This document shows, piece by piece, positions 1 to 8,603 of a DNA stretch of 64,000 bases. The notes beneath the pieces were generated by a model. The model searched no databases and had not been told where the DNA came from. It saw only the letters and a list, made by a program, of their open reading frames with translations. The stretch is taken from the NCBI RefSeq assembly GCF_900112365.1, contig NZ_FOLQ01000005.1, positions 218,562-282,561 on the forward strand. The letters run 5' to 3'. The stretch's first letter is position 1. Each line of letters begins with the position of its first letter. The translations under genes were made by a program, and so were the position numbers. This DNA comes from Spirosoma endophyticum. GTDB lineage: Bacteria > Bacteroidota > Bacteroidia > Cytophagales > Spirosomataceae.

Positions 1-1
1 C

Positions 2-115
2 GAGTACCAATATCGCTACGTGCTGGATGGCACGACATGGACAAATGATTGGGCTGCTGACAAATACGTAGCCAGCGGTGTAGCCGGTGAAGAGAACTCA
101 GTTGTTGTTCTCTAA
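2..115 (+). CDS. 3' end of a glycogen-binding-like (CBM48 / isoamylase early-set) protein, partial
   Basis: Only the last 37 codons are in the window, ending in TAA at 113-115. The peptide (EYQYRYVLDG, then TNDWAADKYV, then ENSVVVL) matches the end of an isoamylase early-set / AMPK-type glycogen-binding domain, where an aromatic-rich strand, a 'W.nDp.A..Y' segment and a final 'NSVV.L' strand are typical. In Bacteroidota such domains often form small stand-alone proteins of about 100 residues. The start lies upstream of the window, so full length is unknown. The gene converges on the next one, and a perfect palindrome separates them. Confidence 0.6.
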   Translation, partial: EYQYRYVLDGTTWTNDWAADKYVASGVAGEENSVVVL

Positions 116-130
116 AAAAGAAATTAGGGT

Positions 131-186
131 AAACGAAAAAGGGTAAATAGATCGATACGTATCGATCTATTTACCCTTTTTCGTTT
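131..186. terminator. 56-bp perfect palindrome, probable bidirectional terminator
   Basis: Bases 131-158 are the exact reverse complement of 159-186, 28 bp per arm with no unpaired loop in the DNA. The outer part is AAACGAAAAAGGG and its complement, so each strand ends in a run CCCTTTTTCGTTT. It sits between two converging genes and can terminate both. Confidence 0.75.
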
Positions 187-199
187 AGTTACGTATTGC

Positions 200-1150
200 C
201 TACACCGTAAAACTGTCCGACTCAACGTAGGCTTTGATCAGCGCTACTTCGCCTTCGGTTCCCTTCTGCGACTTGCCGTGTTCCATACCGAAGATGAACT
301 CTTTGTTTTCAGCTTTCTGTTTCTGGTAAATGTGTTTAAACACATTTTTATAATTAATCTCACCCGTTGTGGGCTCATTGCGTCCGGGATTGTCACCAAT
401 CTGGAAGTAACCGATCTCACTCCAGCACCAGTCGATATGCGGAATAATATGGCCTTCGTTCTTCTGCATATGGTAAATGTCGAACAGGATCTTACACGAC
501 GGGCTATTGACAGCCCGGCAGATCTCATACGTCTGATCAGACGTCCGCAGAAATAGATTTGGCGTATCGCTGAGTGGCTCCAGTACCATAGTCAACCCTC
601 CCTGAGCCAGAATGTCAGCGCCCCGGCGCAAGGCATCAATGACATGCCCCGTCTGAATACCAATGGGCAAATTACGTTCAAAATCGCCGGGCACAACGGT
701 CGTAAATTTGGCGTTGACACGCTTGCCCGTTTCAACAGCTTTCTTGCATCCGTTCAGGAATATGTCTACAAATTCGGGCTTTCCAGCCGCGAGTGTATTC
801 TGACTATTTCCCCCTTTATCGAGCACAAAAACACCCATTACCATATTCAGGCGGGTCATTTCTTTGGCTATTTTCTCCTGTGTAGCCGCATCGCGCCCCA
901 TCATGCCATTGTCTTCAAGGGCCGTAAAGCCCATGTCGGCCATGAACTTAAGTTGATCAATGAGGTCTTTACCTGCGCTGTTTTCAAACATGCCAAAGTG
1001 GGGAGCATATTTGAGCTTGAAGTTGTTTTTAGCCAAAAAATTCGGCTGTGAATGCCAGCTACTGGCTACTACGTCGCTCGAAACAGCGGCACCTGTCAGG
1101 CTTAAGCCAGCCGCTCCAAACGTTGATTTTACAAAGTTGCGTCGTTGCAT
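200..1150 (-). CDS. Exported TIM-barrel protein, hydroxypyruvate isomerase / sugar epimerase-like
   Basis: A 316-residue protein of the xylose isomerase-like TIM-barrel superfamily, nearest to hydroxypyruvate isomerase-type proteins. The N-terminus has a twin-arginine motif (RRNFVK, residues 3-8) and then a small hydrophobic stretch, so it should be exported folded to the periplasm. Candidate metal ligands fit the family pattern: E191 in VLEPLS, D224 and H227 in LFDIYHMQ, E290 in GMEHGK. The substrate cannot be read from the sequence. It lies downstream of a large haem dehydrogenase on the same strand, separated by a strong inverted repeat, which suggests separate transcription. In Bacteroidota these exported barrels often occur with GMC oxidoreductases and DUF1080 proteins, both also in this window. 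Confidence 0.75.
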   Translation of the reverse strand: MQRRNFVKSTFGAAGLSLTGAAVSSDVVASSWHSQPNFLAKNNFKLKYAPHFGMFENSAGKDLIDQLKFMADMGFTALEDNGMMGRDAATQEKIAKEMTRLNMVMGVFVLDKGGNSQNTLAAGKPEFVDIFLNGCKKAVETGKRVNAKFTTVVPGDFERNLPIGIQTGHVIDALRRGADILAQGGLTMVLEPLSDTPNLFLRTSDQTYEICRAVNSPSCKILFDIYHMQKNEGHIIPHIDWCWSEIGYFQIGDNPGRNEPTTGEINYKNVFKHIYQKQKAENKEFIFGMEHGKSQKGTEGEVALIKAYVESDSFTV

Positions 1151-1168
1151 AGTGATTGGGAATATCTA

Positions 1169-1288
1169 AACCGGGATTTATATGATTTTATTGACTGACT
1201 ATGATTTTGCTTTCGCTGTAATATTGCTTTCGAAGAAAGCTCACTAACAAAATCAAGGTCAGTCAATAAAATCATATAAATCCCGGTT
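1169..1288. repeat. Long inverted repeat with 31-bp perfect arms and a nested hairpin
   Basis: Bases 1169-1199 are the exact reverse complement of 1258-1288. Inside, TGATTTTG (1202-1209) pairs with CAAAATCA (1248-1255), and GCTTTC/GAAAGC forms an innermost small hairpin, so the whole 120 bp can fold into one cruciform. It begins one base after the stop of the haem dehydrogenase (1290) and ends before the start of the isomerase gene at 1150. Termination of the dehydrogenase mRNA is the simplest role; the length is unusual. No target-site duplication is visible at the ends. Confidence 0.7.
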
Positions 1289-1289
1289 C

Positions 1290-4200
1290 TTATTTATTTT
1301 TTTTCAGGCTCGCCAGATACTCAACGAGGTCTACTAACTCCTGGGTACTCATGGATTCCTGCAAACCTGATGGCATCATGGATGGCTCGATCTGTTTCAT
1401 CGACACTACGTCAGTCATTTTGTAATTCTGAACCACACCACCAGGAAATTTCATTTGTAGATCGGTTTCTGTTTTGCTGGAGACGATGCCGGTCATGGTA
1501 CTGCCATCTTTAAACTTCACATCCCAACCCTCAAAACCGAAACTGATGCCGGCATCGGGGTGCAAAATGGCCAGATATTGCCCTTCCTTGGGCAACTTAG
1601 AGCCAATTTCCGACAGTTTCGGGCCAAAGTCCATACCTTCTCCGTTTACCTGGTGGCAGATAGAACAGTTATTCTTGAAAACTACTACGCCCCTTGTTGC
1701 GTCGCCAGTCATGTCCAGTAATTCATTCATGCCGGGCAGTTTTTTACCTTCGACACTTTGCGCGCCGTCTAAATAGCTGGCTGCTTGCAGGCGAACATTT
1801 TTGCGCCAATCACTGCTTACACCCTGTGCAGCCGCTTTCTTGTAATCGCCTTTGATAGCACCAGATTTAAGAAGGGCAAGCACTTCATTAGCTCCGTCCA
1901 TGCTACCGCCCAACGAACGAGTCGCTTCTTTACGTAGCGCCGTTGGTCGCTTCTCGTCCAGAGCGACTGTTTTCAATATGTCAATGGATTCCTTGTTTCC
2001 CACCCGACGCAAAGCAACCAGCATGTTTGTAGCGGCTTCGGCGTCTCCCGAAACGTCGGACCGCGCATCAATAACTTCCCAGACCATTGGTCCACCTTTT
2101 TGCTTCAGCAATTGTCGGGCAGCATCACGGCCTATACCGTCCATTGCCTTTTCTATCGCCAATTTTTTCAAATGCGCGTTTTCGGAAGCGGGTTCATAGC
2201 GTGTTACCAGTTCGATGTATTCGGGCGTTCCATATACTTCGTTCATGAGTTTGGTTAGGGCGGCCTGAGCTACCTGGTTCTGCTGAACGAAAGCTGGATC
2301 AAGGTGACGTAGCGCCAATTTCGTTACGTCTGTAGCATTGGTGTTAGCCTGTAAAATACCTAACAGAGCCGTCGATTTTTCGGTAGCGCCGGGGTTGAAA
2401 TCAAACGCCCGGAAGTAACGTAGCCGCTGATTTACATCAACCGCCGGATCGCCCGCCAGCTTGGCCAGTGTGGGTATAGACTCCTTTGTCCGGGCGCGCC
2501 AGACGATATCACGACCACCTACATTGGCTAGTGGATCGTTATTCATCTGTTTCACCCAGGCTGTGTAATAGCTATCCCAGTTGCCATCGGCACCAATACC
2601 CAGTGCTTCCAGGTACCAGCGATCTTTTCCATCGTATTTACTGGCCAATTGAGCCCATAATGCTGGAGCATCTGGTGACGTATTACGACGTAGTGCAATG
2701 GCGCACTCGCGACGAACTTGTGGGTCTGGGTCGTTGACCAGTTGCTTCACGTAGGGAATAATGTCGGTTTTGAGTTCGCGGGCGGCCCGGAACCCCGCGA
2801 TTCGGATATCTGAGTTAGTACTTTTCAGGGCTGTTTCGATATATTTTGATCCTTTGTCTAGTTTACTCAACAACCAGAGTGCGCGAGCCTGCATCCGGGG
2901 ATTGTCGGAGGATTTGTAGAGTTTTGCCAATGACTTTTCGGCTTTTTTATCCAACTCGCGCAATTTAACCCAACCTGCATATCGGATGTCCATATTGGGG
3001 CTTTGCAGGGCTTCGATTGCCCCTTCTGTGGTTGAAACGTCCACTTTAGGCATCGTATACGGCGAATTTGGTGGTGCCACCCGATAAACACGACCTCGGT
3101 TCTGATCACCTGCCTGGTGGCCACCAACACCGGGATCATACCAGTCAGCAATAATCAGCGATCCATCGGGCGCTACACATACATCGGCAGGGCGGAACCA
3201 CTGATCGCGGGCTCCTTCCAATACGTTTACAATTTCAGCTTTGTAACCTGCCCCATCCTTCTGCACTGGATAAGAACGTACTACGTTCGGGCCGGCATCG
3301 CAGTGAATCATCTGATTCCGAAACACTTCGGGCAACAGTCTACCTTCATAGACAATCATACCCGTTGGCGAACCCGCACCCGTCTGCAGTAGGTTGGGCA
3401 CAACACCGGGGTCGTTCAGGTGCCAGTGACGTAGCGGAATTTCGGCTTCGAGATTATCCCGATTTGCCTGCCAGCCCGCGCCTGTCATTTCATCGGTATA
3501 TCCATAATTACCATACTCCATGACGTAGTTAATCCGGACCCCTTTATTACCGTCGTCGTCATTGTCCGATTGCCAGAGCGTACCGTAAGAGTCGACGGCG
3601 ACTTCGTAGTTATTGCGAAAATTCTGGCCTAATACCTCTACGTTTTTCCCATCGGGGTCGCAACGAAAGAGCATTCCCATTTTGAAATTCTGCTTATCGA
3701 TGGTTTTTCCGGTAGCCACATCAACAACAGGCTTGCCGTCTTTATCGAGTAGCTGACCGCCTTCGTTGCCAAAGTTGAAATACCATTTCCCATCCGGACC
3801 GAAGACAAACGTGTGCATTCCGTGGTCGTGCTGTTCGCCACCAATACCGGTAAAGAGCAATTCTTTTTTATCGGCTTTATCATCGCCGTTCTCATCGGTC
3901 AGCACCCAAACATTCGGGCTATCAGACACAATGACTTTGTTGCCTTGTACCCAGATACCTAACGGAGATTCGATGCTTGGGTCCTGATAAAACACCTTGC
4001 TGACATCGGCTTTACCATCGCCGTTCTGATCTTCCAGAATCACGATACGGTCCCCTTCTTTATTTGTTGGATTGCCATTAACGGCGGGACGATAATTGTA
4101 GGCTTCGCATACCCACACACGCCCACGCGCATCGACGTCGATGTTGGTAGGGTTCTTTAACATTGGCTCAGCAGCGAAGAGCGTTGCTTCCAGGCCCGGT

Positions 4201-4415
4201 GCTACGTTCAAACTCCCGACAGCATACTTGGGATCGTGTTTGTCGTCGTCGCTAAGGTTGGCAAAAAGGCTCGTGAGGTAACTCCCCGAAGCTGTATTAA
4301 GATTTCGATTCTGGTAGGCGCCAATGAAAGCTCCACCTACAACCAAACCGGCTGTGGAGAGGGCTATAGCCCGACGAAAAAACGTGGAGGATTTAGCCTT
4401 TCGGAAAGGTGTCAT
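1290..4415 (-). CDS. PVC-type haem-binding dehydrogenase: beta-propeller, HEAT repeats and cytochrome c domain
   Basis: A multidomain periplasmic protein of 1041 residues if started at the ATG at 4413-4415. This start puts a signal anchor directly at the N-terminus (basic MTPFRKAKSS, then a hydrophobic stretch AIALSTAGLVVGGAFIGAY); a further upstream ATG at 4478 would add an improbable 21 residues. The order is membrane anchor, a propeller domain with NPTNIDVDARGRVWVCEAYN and PTGMIVYEG-type strands, a HEAT-like helical region, and a cytochrome c domain with CSICH about 120 residues from the end; Met ligands are available in the tail. This is the 'PVC-type CxxCH' dehydrogenase family of Bacteroidota and Planctomycetes, linked to oxidation of sugars or alcohols. 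Substrate not identifiable. Confidence 0.85.
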   Translation of the reverse strand: MTPFRKAKSSTFFRRAIALSTAGLVVGGAFIGAYQNRNLNTASGSYLTSLFANLSDDDKHDPKYAVGSLNVAPGLEATLFAAEPMLKNPTNIDVDARGRVWVCEAYNYRPAVNGNPTNKEGDRIVILEDQNGDGKADVSKVFYQDPSIESPLGIWVQGNKVIVSDSPNVWVLTDENGDDKADKKELLFTGIGGEQHDHGMHTFVFGPDGKWYFNFGNEGGQLLDKDGKPVVDVATGKTIDKQNFKMGMLFRCDPDGKNVEVLGQNFRNNYEVAVDSYGTLWQSDNDDDGNKGVRINYVMEYGNYGYTDEMTGAGWQANRDNLEAEIPLRHWHLNDPGVVPNLLQTGAGSPTGMIVYEGRLLPEVFRNQMIHCDAGPNVVRSYPVQKDGAGYKAEIVNVLEGARDQWFRPADVCVAPDGSLIIADWYDPGVGGHQAGDQNRGRVYRVAPPNSPYTMPKVDVSTTEGAIEALQSPNMDIRYAGWVKLRELDKKAEKSLAKLYKSSDNPRMQARALWLLSKLDKGSKYIETALKSTNSDIRIAGFRAARELKTDIIPYVKQLVNDPDPQVRRECAIALRRNTSPDAPALWAQLASKYDGKDRWYLEALGIGADGNWDSYYTAWVKQMNNDPLANVGGRDIVWRARTKESIPTLAKLAGDPAVDVNQRLRYFRAFDFNPGATEKSTALLGILQANTNATDVTKLALRHLDPAFVQQNQVAQAALTKLMNEVYGTPEYIELVTRYEPASENAHLKKLAIEKAMDGIGRDAARQLLKQKGGPMVWEVIDARSDVSGDAEAATNMLVALRRVGNKESIDILKTVALDEKRPTALRKEATRSLGGSMDGANEVLALLKSGAIKGDYKKAAAQGVSSDWRKNVRLQAASYLDGAQSVEGKKLPGMNELLDMTGDATRGVVVFKNNCSICHQVNGEGMDFGPKLSEIGSKLPKEGQYLAILHPDAGISFGFEGWDVKFKDGSTMTGIVSSKTETDLQMKFPGGVVQNYKMTDVVSMKQIEPSMMPSGLQESMSTQELVDLVEYLASLKKNK

Positions 4416-4617
4416 ATAGTAAGACAGACAAAAAAGGGTTGGATTATCGAATGGCAAAGACGGAACCACATAATACATTAAAACGACAAAGTTGATCGTT
4501 TATACCCATCGCTACCTAAAATTCACGACCCATTTTTTCTTCTTATAATACTAATTACATCCATTTTACGTACCATTGCAAAGCCAGCCCGGCAAATCAC
4601 CTAAACTCCTTACACAC

Positions 4618-4854
4618 ATGGGATTTCTGTATTCAATTTTACTCGGCGGAATTGCCGGTTACATCGCGAGTCGACTCATGGATAGCCATAACTCAGCCAT
4701 CGTTAATATTCTGCTAGGCATTGTGGGCGGTCTCGTTGGTGGATTCATCGCGAAGCGGCTGGGTAACGACCCTGAAAACGATGGATTATTCATGAACCTG
4801 CTAATTTCTGTGGTTGGAGCAGTCCTGCTAATTTTTGTTGGGCGACTTTTCTAA
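4618..4854 (+). CDS. GlsB/YeaQ/YmgE family small membrane protein
   Basis: A 78-residue protein that is almost entirely three hydrophobic helices with glycine-rich turns (LLGGIAGYIASRLM, GIVGGLVGGFIAKRLG, VVGAVLLIFVGRLF), the pattern of the transglycosylase-associated / GlsB-YeaQ stress family. The ATG at 4618 is preferred because the family starts directly with MGF.Y; the longer reading from 4576 uses TTG and adds a polar tail. Inner membrane; molecular role unknown in general. It is a single gene between divergent and convergent neighbours and ends at a strong inverted repeat. Confidence 0.85.
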   Translation: MGFLYSILLGGIAGYIASRLMDSHNSAIVNILLGIVGGLVGGFIAKRLGNDPENDGLFMNLLISVVGAVLLIFVGRLF

Positions 4855-4864
4855 TCATTACATT

Positions 4865-4920
4865 TCACTACGTAAAACGCCGGGTCGAAAACTTATTCGA
4901 CCCGGCGTTTTACGTAGTGA
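4865..4920. terminator. 25-bp perfect stem with 6-base loop, bidirectional terminator
   Basis: Bases 4865-4889 pair exactly with 4896-4920 around the loop 4890-4895. The stem core is AAAACGCCGGGTCGAA and its complement. It lies between the converging GlsB-like gene and the GMC oxidoreductase gene, 10 bases from each gene end. Confidence 0.85.
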
Positions 4921-4930
4921 GGACCAGTAA

Positions 4931-6646
4931 TTAAATAGTCTTTCGTTTCATTTCCTTCACGGCAAAATCGGCTGCGCGGGCAGTTAAGGCCATGTAGGTA
5001 AGCGATGGATTGACGCAGGAAGCCGACACCATGCAGGCTCCATCGGTGACAAACACGTTATTGACGCCATGAATCTGGTTATTGGCATTCAGCACCGACG
5101 TTTTTGGGTCTTTACCCATGCGGGCAGTTCCCATTTCGTGGATGGCCATGCCTAAGTATGAGCCATTATCATAGCTTTTCACGTTTTTCAGGCCCGATGC
5201 TTCCAGCATTTCTTTTGCGTCATTCATCATATCAACGCGCATTTTCTTCTCGTTCTCTTTCAGCTCCGCATCAAATACTACCAGCGGCATACCCCATTTA
5301 TCTTTTTCGGTTTTGTGGAGATACATGCGGTTTTCGTAATAAGGCAGCGTCTCTCCGAAACCGCCCAAACCCATTGTCCAGGGACCGGGTGTGGTGAGTT
5401 CATCTTTATAATCAGCTCCAAAGCTCATTTCGGCAATGTTCCGCTGCCAGCCCGTCCGGCTGCCTCCGCCCTGATATCCAAAACCGCGCAGATAATCCCG
5501 CTTGTCGTTACCGATATTACGGTAGCGAGGGACGTAAATACCATTGGCCCGGCGACCGATGTAGTATTTGTCCAGGTCGCCTTCCCAGATACCCGATGCA
5601 CCCGTACGGAAATGGTGATCCATCAGGTTGTGGCCCAACTGCTCAGAATCATTCCCCAACCCATTGGGGAAGCGGTTCGATTTTGAGTTCAGCAGGACAG
5701 CTGTTGATCCCAACGTACTGCCGCAAACGAAAACAACTTTGGCAAAATATTCCTTAGGCTGCATCGTAACGGCATCAACGATACGTACGCCTGTCGCCTG
5801 CTTCTTATTTTCGTCGTACATGATTTCCGTAACAACCGAATCGGGACGTAGCGTTAAGCGACCCGTTTTAGCCGCCGGCGGCAACGTACAGGACTGCGTG
5901 CTGAAATAAGCACCGTATGGACAGCCCAACGAACACTTGTTACGGTACTGGCACGGCGCGCGACCAACGCCCAACTGAGCTTCGCCCGCTTTCGACAGGT
6001 TAGCGACCCGGCCAATAGTCATGACCCGACCCGGAAAATTCTTTTCGATACGTTTACGAACTTCCTTTTCCACGCAATACATTTCCATTGGTGGCAGAAA
6101 TTCGCTGTCAGGCAATTGGGGCAAATTCAGTTTCTCGCCCGAAATACCGACGAATTTTTCGACGTAGGAATACCAGGGCGCTACGTCCTTGTATCGAATG
6201 GGCCAGTCAATAGCGACACCATCTTTGGCATTGGCCCCAAAGTCAATGTCGCTTAACCGATACGATTGGCGTCCCCACATAATGGATTTACCGCCAACGA
6301 TATTAGGTCGGTACCAGTCGAACCGCTTATCCTCTTTGTAAAGAGCATCCGTATCCTTCATCCAGTACGTTTCGGTCATTTCATTGTACGGATAATCACG
6401 TGCCAGTTTCGGGTGCGACTCTTTCTGAGCCATCGTTAGCCGACCGTTGTATTTTGTCTGCCACGGATCTTTCATGGCATTTTCGTAGCCCGTTACGTGC
6501 TCGAGCTGGTGCCCTTTTTCGAGCATTAGTACCCGTAATCCTTTCTCGGTCAGCTCTTTGGAGGCCCAGCCACCTGTTATTCCCGAGCCAATGACAATGG
6601 CATCGTAGGTTTGTTCCTTTACCGAATCAATATTGAGGTAAGACAT
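4931..6646 (-). CDS. GMC family oxidoreductase, FAD-dependent (large subunit)
   Basis: A 571-residue glucose-methanol-choline oxidoreductase. The FAD-binding Rossmann motif GSGITGG is at residues 20-26 with the acidic partner at the end of the second strand (LMLEKG). The C-terminal active-site pair is H503 (HEMGTARMG) and N546 (CVNPSLT). A cysteine cluster (CQYRNKCSLGCPYGAY) in the middle matches bacterial GMC dehydrogenases that work with a gluconate 2-dehydrogenase subunit 3 partner, and that partner gene is directly upstream on the same strand. There is no clear signal peptide of its own; export with the Tat-type small subunit is likely. Probable role: periplasmic oxidation of a sugar or polyol, electrons passed to a cytochrome. 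The substrate is not known. Confidence 0.88.
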   Translation of the reverse strand: MSYLNIDSVKEQTYDAIVIGSGITGGWASKELTEKGLRVLMLEKGHQLEHVTGYENAMKDPWQTKYNGRLTMAQKESHPKLARDYPYNEMTETYWMKDTDALYKEDKRFDWYRPNIVGGKSIMWGRQSYRLSDIDFGANAKDGVAIDWPIRYKDVAPWYSYVEKFVGISGEKLNLPQLPDSEFLPPMEMYCVEKEVRKRIEKNFPGRVMTIGRVANLSKAGEAQLGVGRAPCQYRNKCSLGCPYGAYFSTQSCTLPPAAKTGRLTLRPDSVVTEIMYDENKKQATGVRIVDAVTMQPKEYFAKVVFVCGSTLGSTAVLLNSKSNRFPNGLGNDSEQLGHNLMDHHFRTGASGIWEGDLDKYYIGRRANGIYVPRYRNIGNDKRDYLRGFGYQGGGSRTGWQRNIAEMSFGADYKDELTTPGPWTMGLGGFGETLPYYENRMYLHKTEKDKWGMPLVVFDAELKENEKKMRVDMMNDAKEMLEASGLKNVKSYDNGSYLGMAIHEMGTARMGKDPKTSVLNANNQIHGVNNVFVTDGACMVSASCVNPSLTYMALTARAADFAVKEMKRKTI

Positions 6647-6653
6647 TGCTTAA

Positions 6654-6688
6654 AGTCGATAGTTATTAGTCAGCAGTTGGCAGTCAAT
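6654..6688. repeat. Heptad array, five in-phase 7-base units of the AGTCGAT type
   Basis: Five consecutive heptads: AGTCGAT, AGTTATT, AGTCAGC, AGTTGGC, AGTCAAT, exactly in 7-base phase. It fills part of the spacer between the small-subunit gene and the GMC gene. Unlike the other arrays in this window no inverted second arm was found; looser AGTTGG-type matches continue to about 6710. Confidence 0.6.
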
Positions 6689-6718
6689 TACAAAATGATA
6701 GTTGGTAGCCGCCTGGTA

Positions 6719-7249
6719 TTAAAGTGCCCAGGTTTTTTGACCGGGTTTGAGGGGCATGCAGCCGTTAAACTGACCCGGCACCGGCAAGTAGGCCAGCGCT
6801 TTTGTTGCGCCAATTTCGGAGGTGAAATAGCCTGTAGTTGTCAACTCTTTCATTCGTAGGAAAAATGGCTTGTCTGCGGTCATGGTCTGCTTAACCATTT
6901 CATTTTTCTGAGCCGCGTCCAGTTCTACAAATCCTTTTCCGAATTTCGTCTTGCTATCGGCATCCAGTTTGGCTAAGCCGGCGTAAAATTTATCCTGGTC
7001 GTCTTTGGGATAGCAATCCCGCATCACCCGAACAATGAATTTTTCGGCACCCGCGGCTTTAGCACCTGGTGTGCTGGTGGTGGGAATAATGACATCAGCA
7101 ACCTCAGCCAATAGGGCCTCCTGCTCAACACTGACAGCCACACTCGGACCGATGTTTGTTACGCGCCCCATAGCACCGGCCAGCGTGGGAGCCGACAGAA
7201 TGCCGCCCATCATCAGGGCTGCTCGGTGTAAGGCTTCTCTACGTTTCAT
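6719..7249 (-). CDS. Gluconate 2-dehydrogenase subunit 3 family protein
   Basis: A 176-residue small subunit of a GMC-type dehydrogenase. The N-terminus (MKRREALHRAALMMGGIL) resembles a Tat signal, followed by a typical subunit 3 segment (EVADVIIPTTSTPGAKAAG, FIVRVMRDCYP) and the C-terminal signature YFTSEIGATKAL. Known members bind the large flavoprotein and carry it through the Tat pathway. Its gene precedes the GMC gene by 72 bases on the same strand, so the two form one unit. The mature protein ends in a short tail PGQKTWAL. Confidence 0.85.
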   Translation of the reverse strand: MKRREALHRAALMMGGILSAPTLAGAMGRVTNIGPSVAVSVEQEALLAEVADVIIPTTSTPGAKAAGAEKFIVRVMRDCYPKDDQDKFYAGLAKLDADSKTKFGKGFVELDAAQKNEMVKQTMTADKPFFLRMKELTTTGYFTSEIGATKALAYLPVPGQFNGCMPLKPGQKTWAL

Positions 7250-7459
7250 AGATTAGGAATGTAAAAGTGTTTTTAAACTCTAGTTGCAGAACGACTACGG
7301 TACAATAACGTCAGGGAACTCCATCAATCATATCCTGGATCGGGAATTACTTATGAAAACACGATGTCAAAAGATCAGTACGTAGTCAAGGTTCTTTGTC
7401 CTCATAAAAATAGTCATTCTGCCGCAATAAACAGCATTTTCCTAAGTGCAGAAACACCT

Positions 7460-7498
7460 AAAAGCGCCCAGACAAGATTGGCTTATCTGGGCGCTTTT
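7460..7498. terminator. Hairpin terminator downstream of the BtuG-like gene
   Basis: AAAAGCGCCCAGA (7460-7472) pairs exactly with TCTGGGCGCTTTT (7486-7498). On the minus strand it follows the btuG-like stop at 7545 and ends in CGCTTTT. The rest of 7250-7544 shows no gene I can support; a short open stretch on the plus strand has no family resemblance. Confidence 0.8.
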
Positions 7499-7544
7499 TA
7501 CATACACAGGGCTAAAATCGGGCGTATGGTATCTATCAAAAAAT

Positions 7545-8603
7545 CTATCGGAAGTAAAATCCTGTTGGCGCAATTTCGGCTTTGACGGAGTCGATCAATG
7601 TTCCGGTTGATTCATAGCGTAAGACATAGCCTGCCTGCGTATAGAGAAGCGGATTCTGACTACCGTAAATCTGCCGGGTTTGCGGGTCAATACCCAGCGC
7701 ACTGAATGAGCGGGCTATGACCTGATTACCCGACGTTGTGGTGGCGTCAATTGAGAGATTATAGGTTTTACCGCTTAACGTATAATAAAAAGATCTTTTA
7801 TCGGTACTGATGATGACAGAACCGGGCATGGCCGCAAAGGTCAATCGTTTGGCAACCAGGCGGGTTACAGGATCAATCTGCACCAGATCATTGCCCGCCT
7901 GTAACCATAGTTTGCCGTTTGCATCGAGAGCAATGGGCTCGGGCGTTGATCCAAACGCAATACGTTGTTTTTCCGTGTCGGTGTTCAGGTCAATGACTAA
8001 CAGAGTCTTATCGCCACTGTAGGTAGTACTCCCGACAAACGCTTCGGTTCCAGAAACAACCATCTTTTCAACCCCTTTCACGGCGGGTATTTTTTTGATA
8101 ACCGTGCTTGTATTCAGATCCACGACGGCGATATAACCGGGATCTTTGTAAAATGTACCAGCACTATAATCACCAGAAACGTCCCAGCAACTAATATAAG
8201 CTTTGTTCAAACCAACCTGAATTACCTGACGTGGATTTTCAATATCCGGTGTTTTTAACGTAGCACGGGACTTGAACGTACCGACCTCAACAATCTCGAC
8301 CTTATCCTGACCCGTAGAACTGTTATCGACCAGAATCAGTCCTTTGCCATTAATTTCTGTGTAGCCCTGTATCCCGCCACTCAGGCCTAACGATGGATTA
8401 GCAGCCTGAAAAATATTGGTAGCTACTGTTTTACTGCTACGTGTCAAAAACGAGATCGTCCCGTTATTACTGGAAAAATTACCCGAATTCAAAATATACA
8501 CGCCCAAATCATAGGGAATTGGATCGGGATCGGAGGTTTTACAGTTCCAGACGCTTAACGCCAACAGGCTAACGGCAATTGATTTTGTCAATTGATTTTT
8601 CAT
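7545..8603 (-). CDS. btuG: BtuG-like cobalamin-binding beta-propeller lipoprotein (YncE/DUF5074 type)
   Basis: A 352-residue lipoprotein: the signal peptide ends in LSVWNC with the lipidated cysteine at 21, followed by a short polar linker (KTSDPDPIP). The rest is a repetitive beta-propeller with blades such as YILNSGNFSSNNGTISFLT, IAVVDLNTSTVIKKI and TLLVIDLNTDTEKQRI. This is the YncE/DUF5074 family that includes BtuG, the surface lipoprotein that captures vitamin B12 for the BtuB receptor in Bacteroides. Its start overlaps the stop of the receptor gene by four bases (ATGA), so the two are translationally coupled and share the upstream cobalamin riboswitch. That context supports the B12 function strongly; the fold alone would not. 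Confidence 0.75.
   Translation of the reverse strand: MKNQLTKSIAVSLLALSVWNCKTSDPDPIPYDLGVYILNSGNFSSNNGTISFLTRSSKTVATNIFQAANPSLGLSGGIQGYTEINGKGLILVDNSSTGQDKVEIVEVGTFKSRATLKTPDIENPRQVIQVGLNKAYISCWDVSGDYSAGTFYKDPGYIAVVDLNTSTVIKKIPAVKGVEKMVVSGTEAFVGSTTYSGDKTLLVIDLNTDTEKQRIAFGSTPEPIALDANGKLWLQAGNDLVQIDPVTRLVAKRLTFAAMPGSVIISTDKRSFYYTLSGKTYNLSIDATTTSGNQVIARSFSALGIDPQTRQIYGSQNPLLYTQAGYVLRYESTGTLIDSVKAEIAPTGFYFR

Noticed and set aside
1169..1288. Insertion sequence or MITE
   Set aside because: No transposase, no visible target-site duplication and position directly after a stop codon; a terminator-like structure is the simpler reading, copy number unknown.
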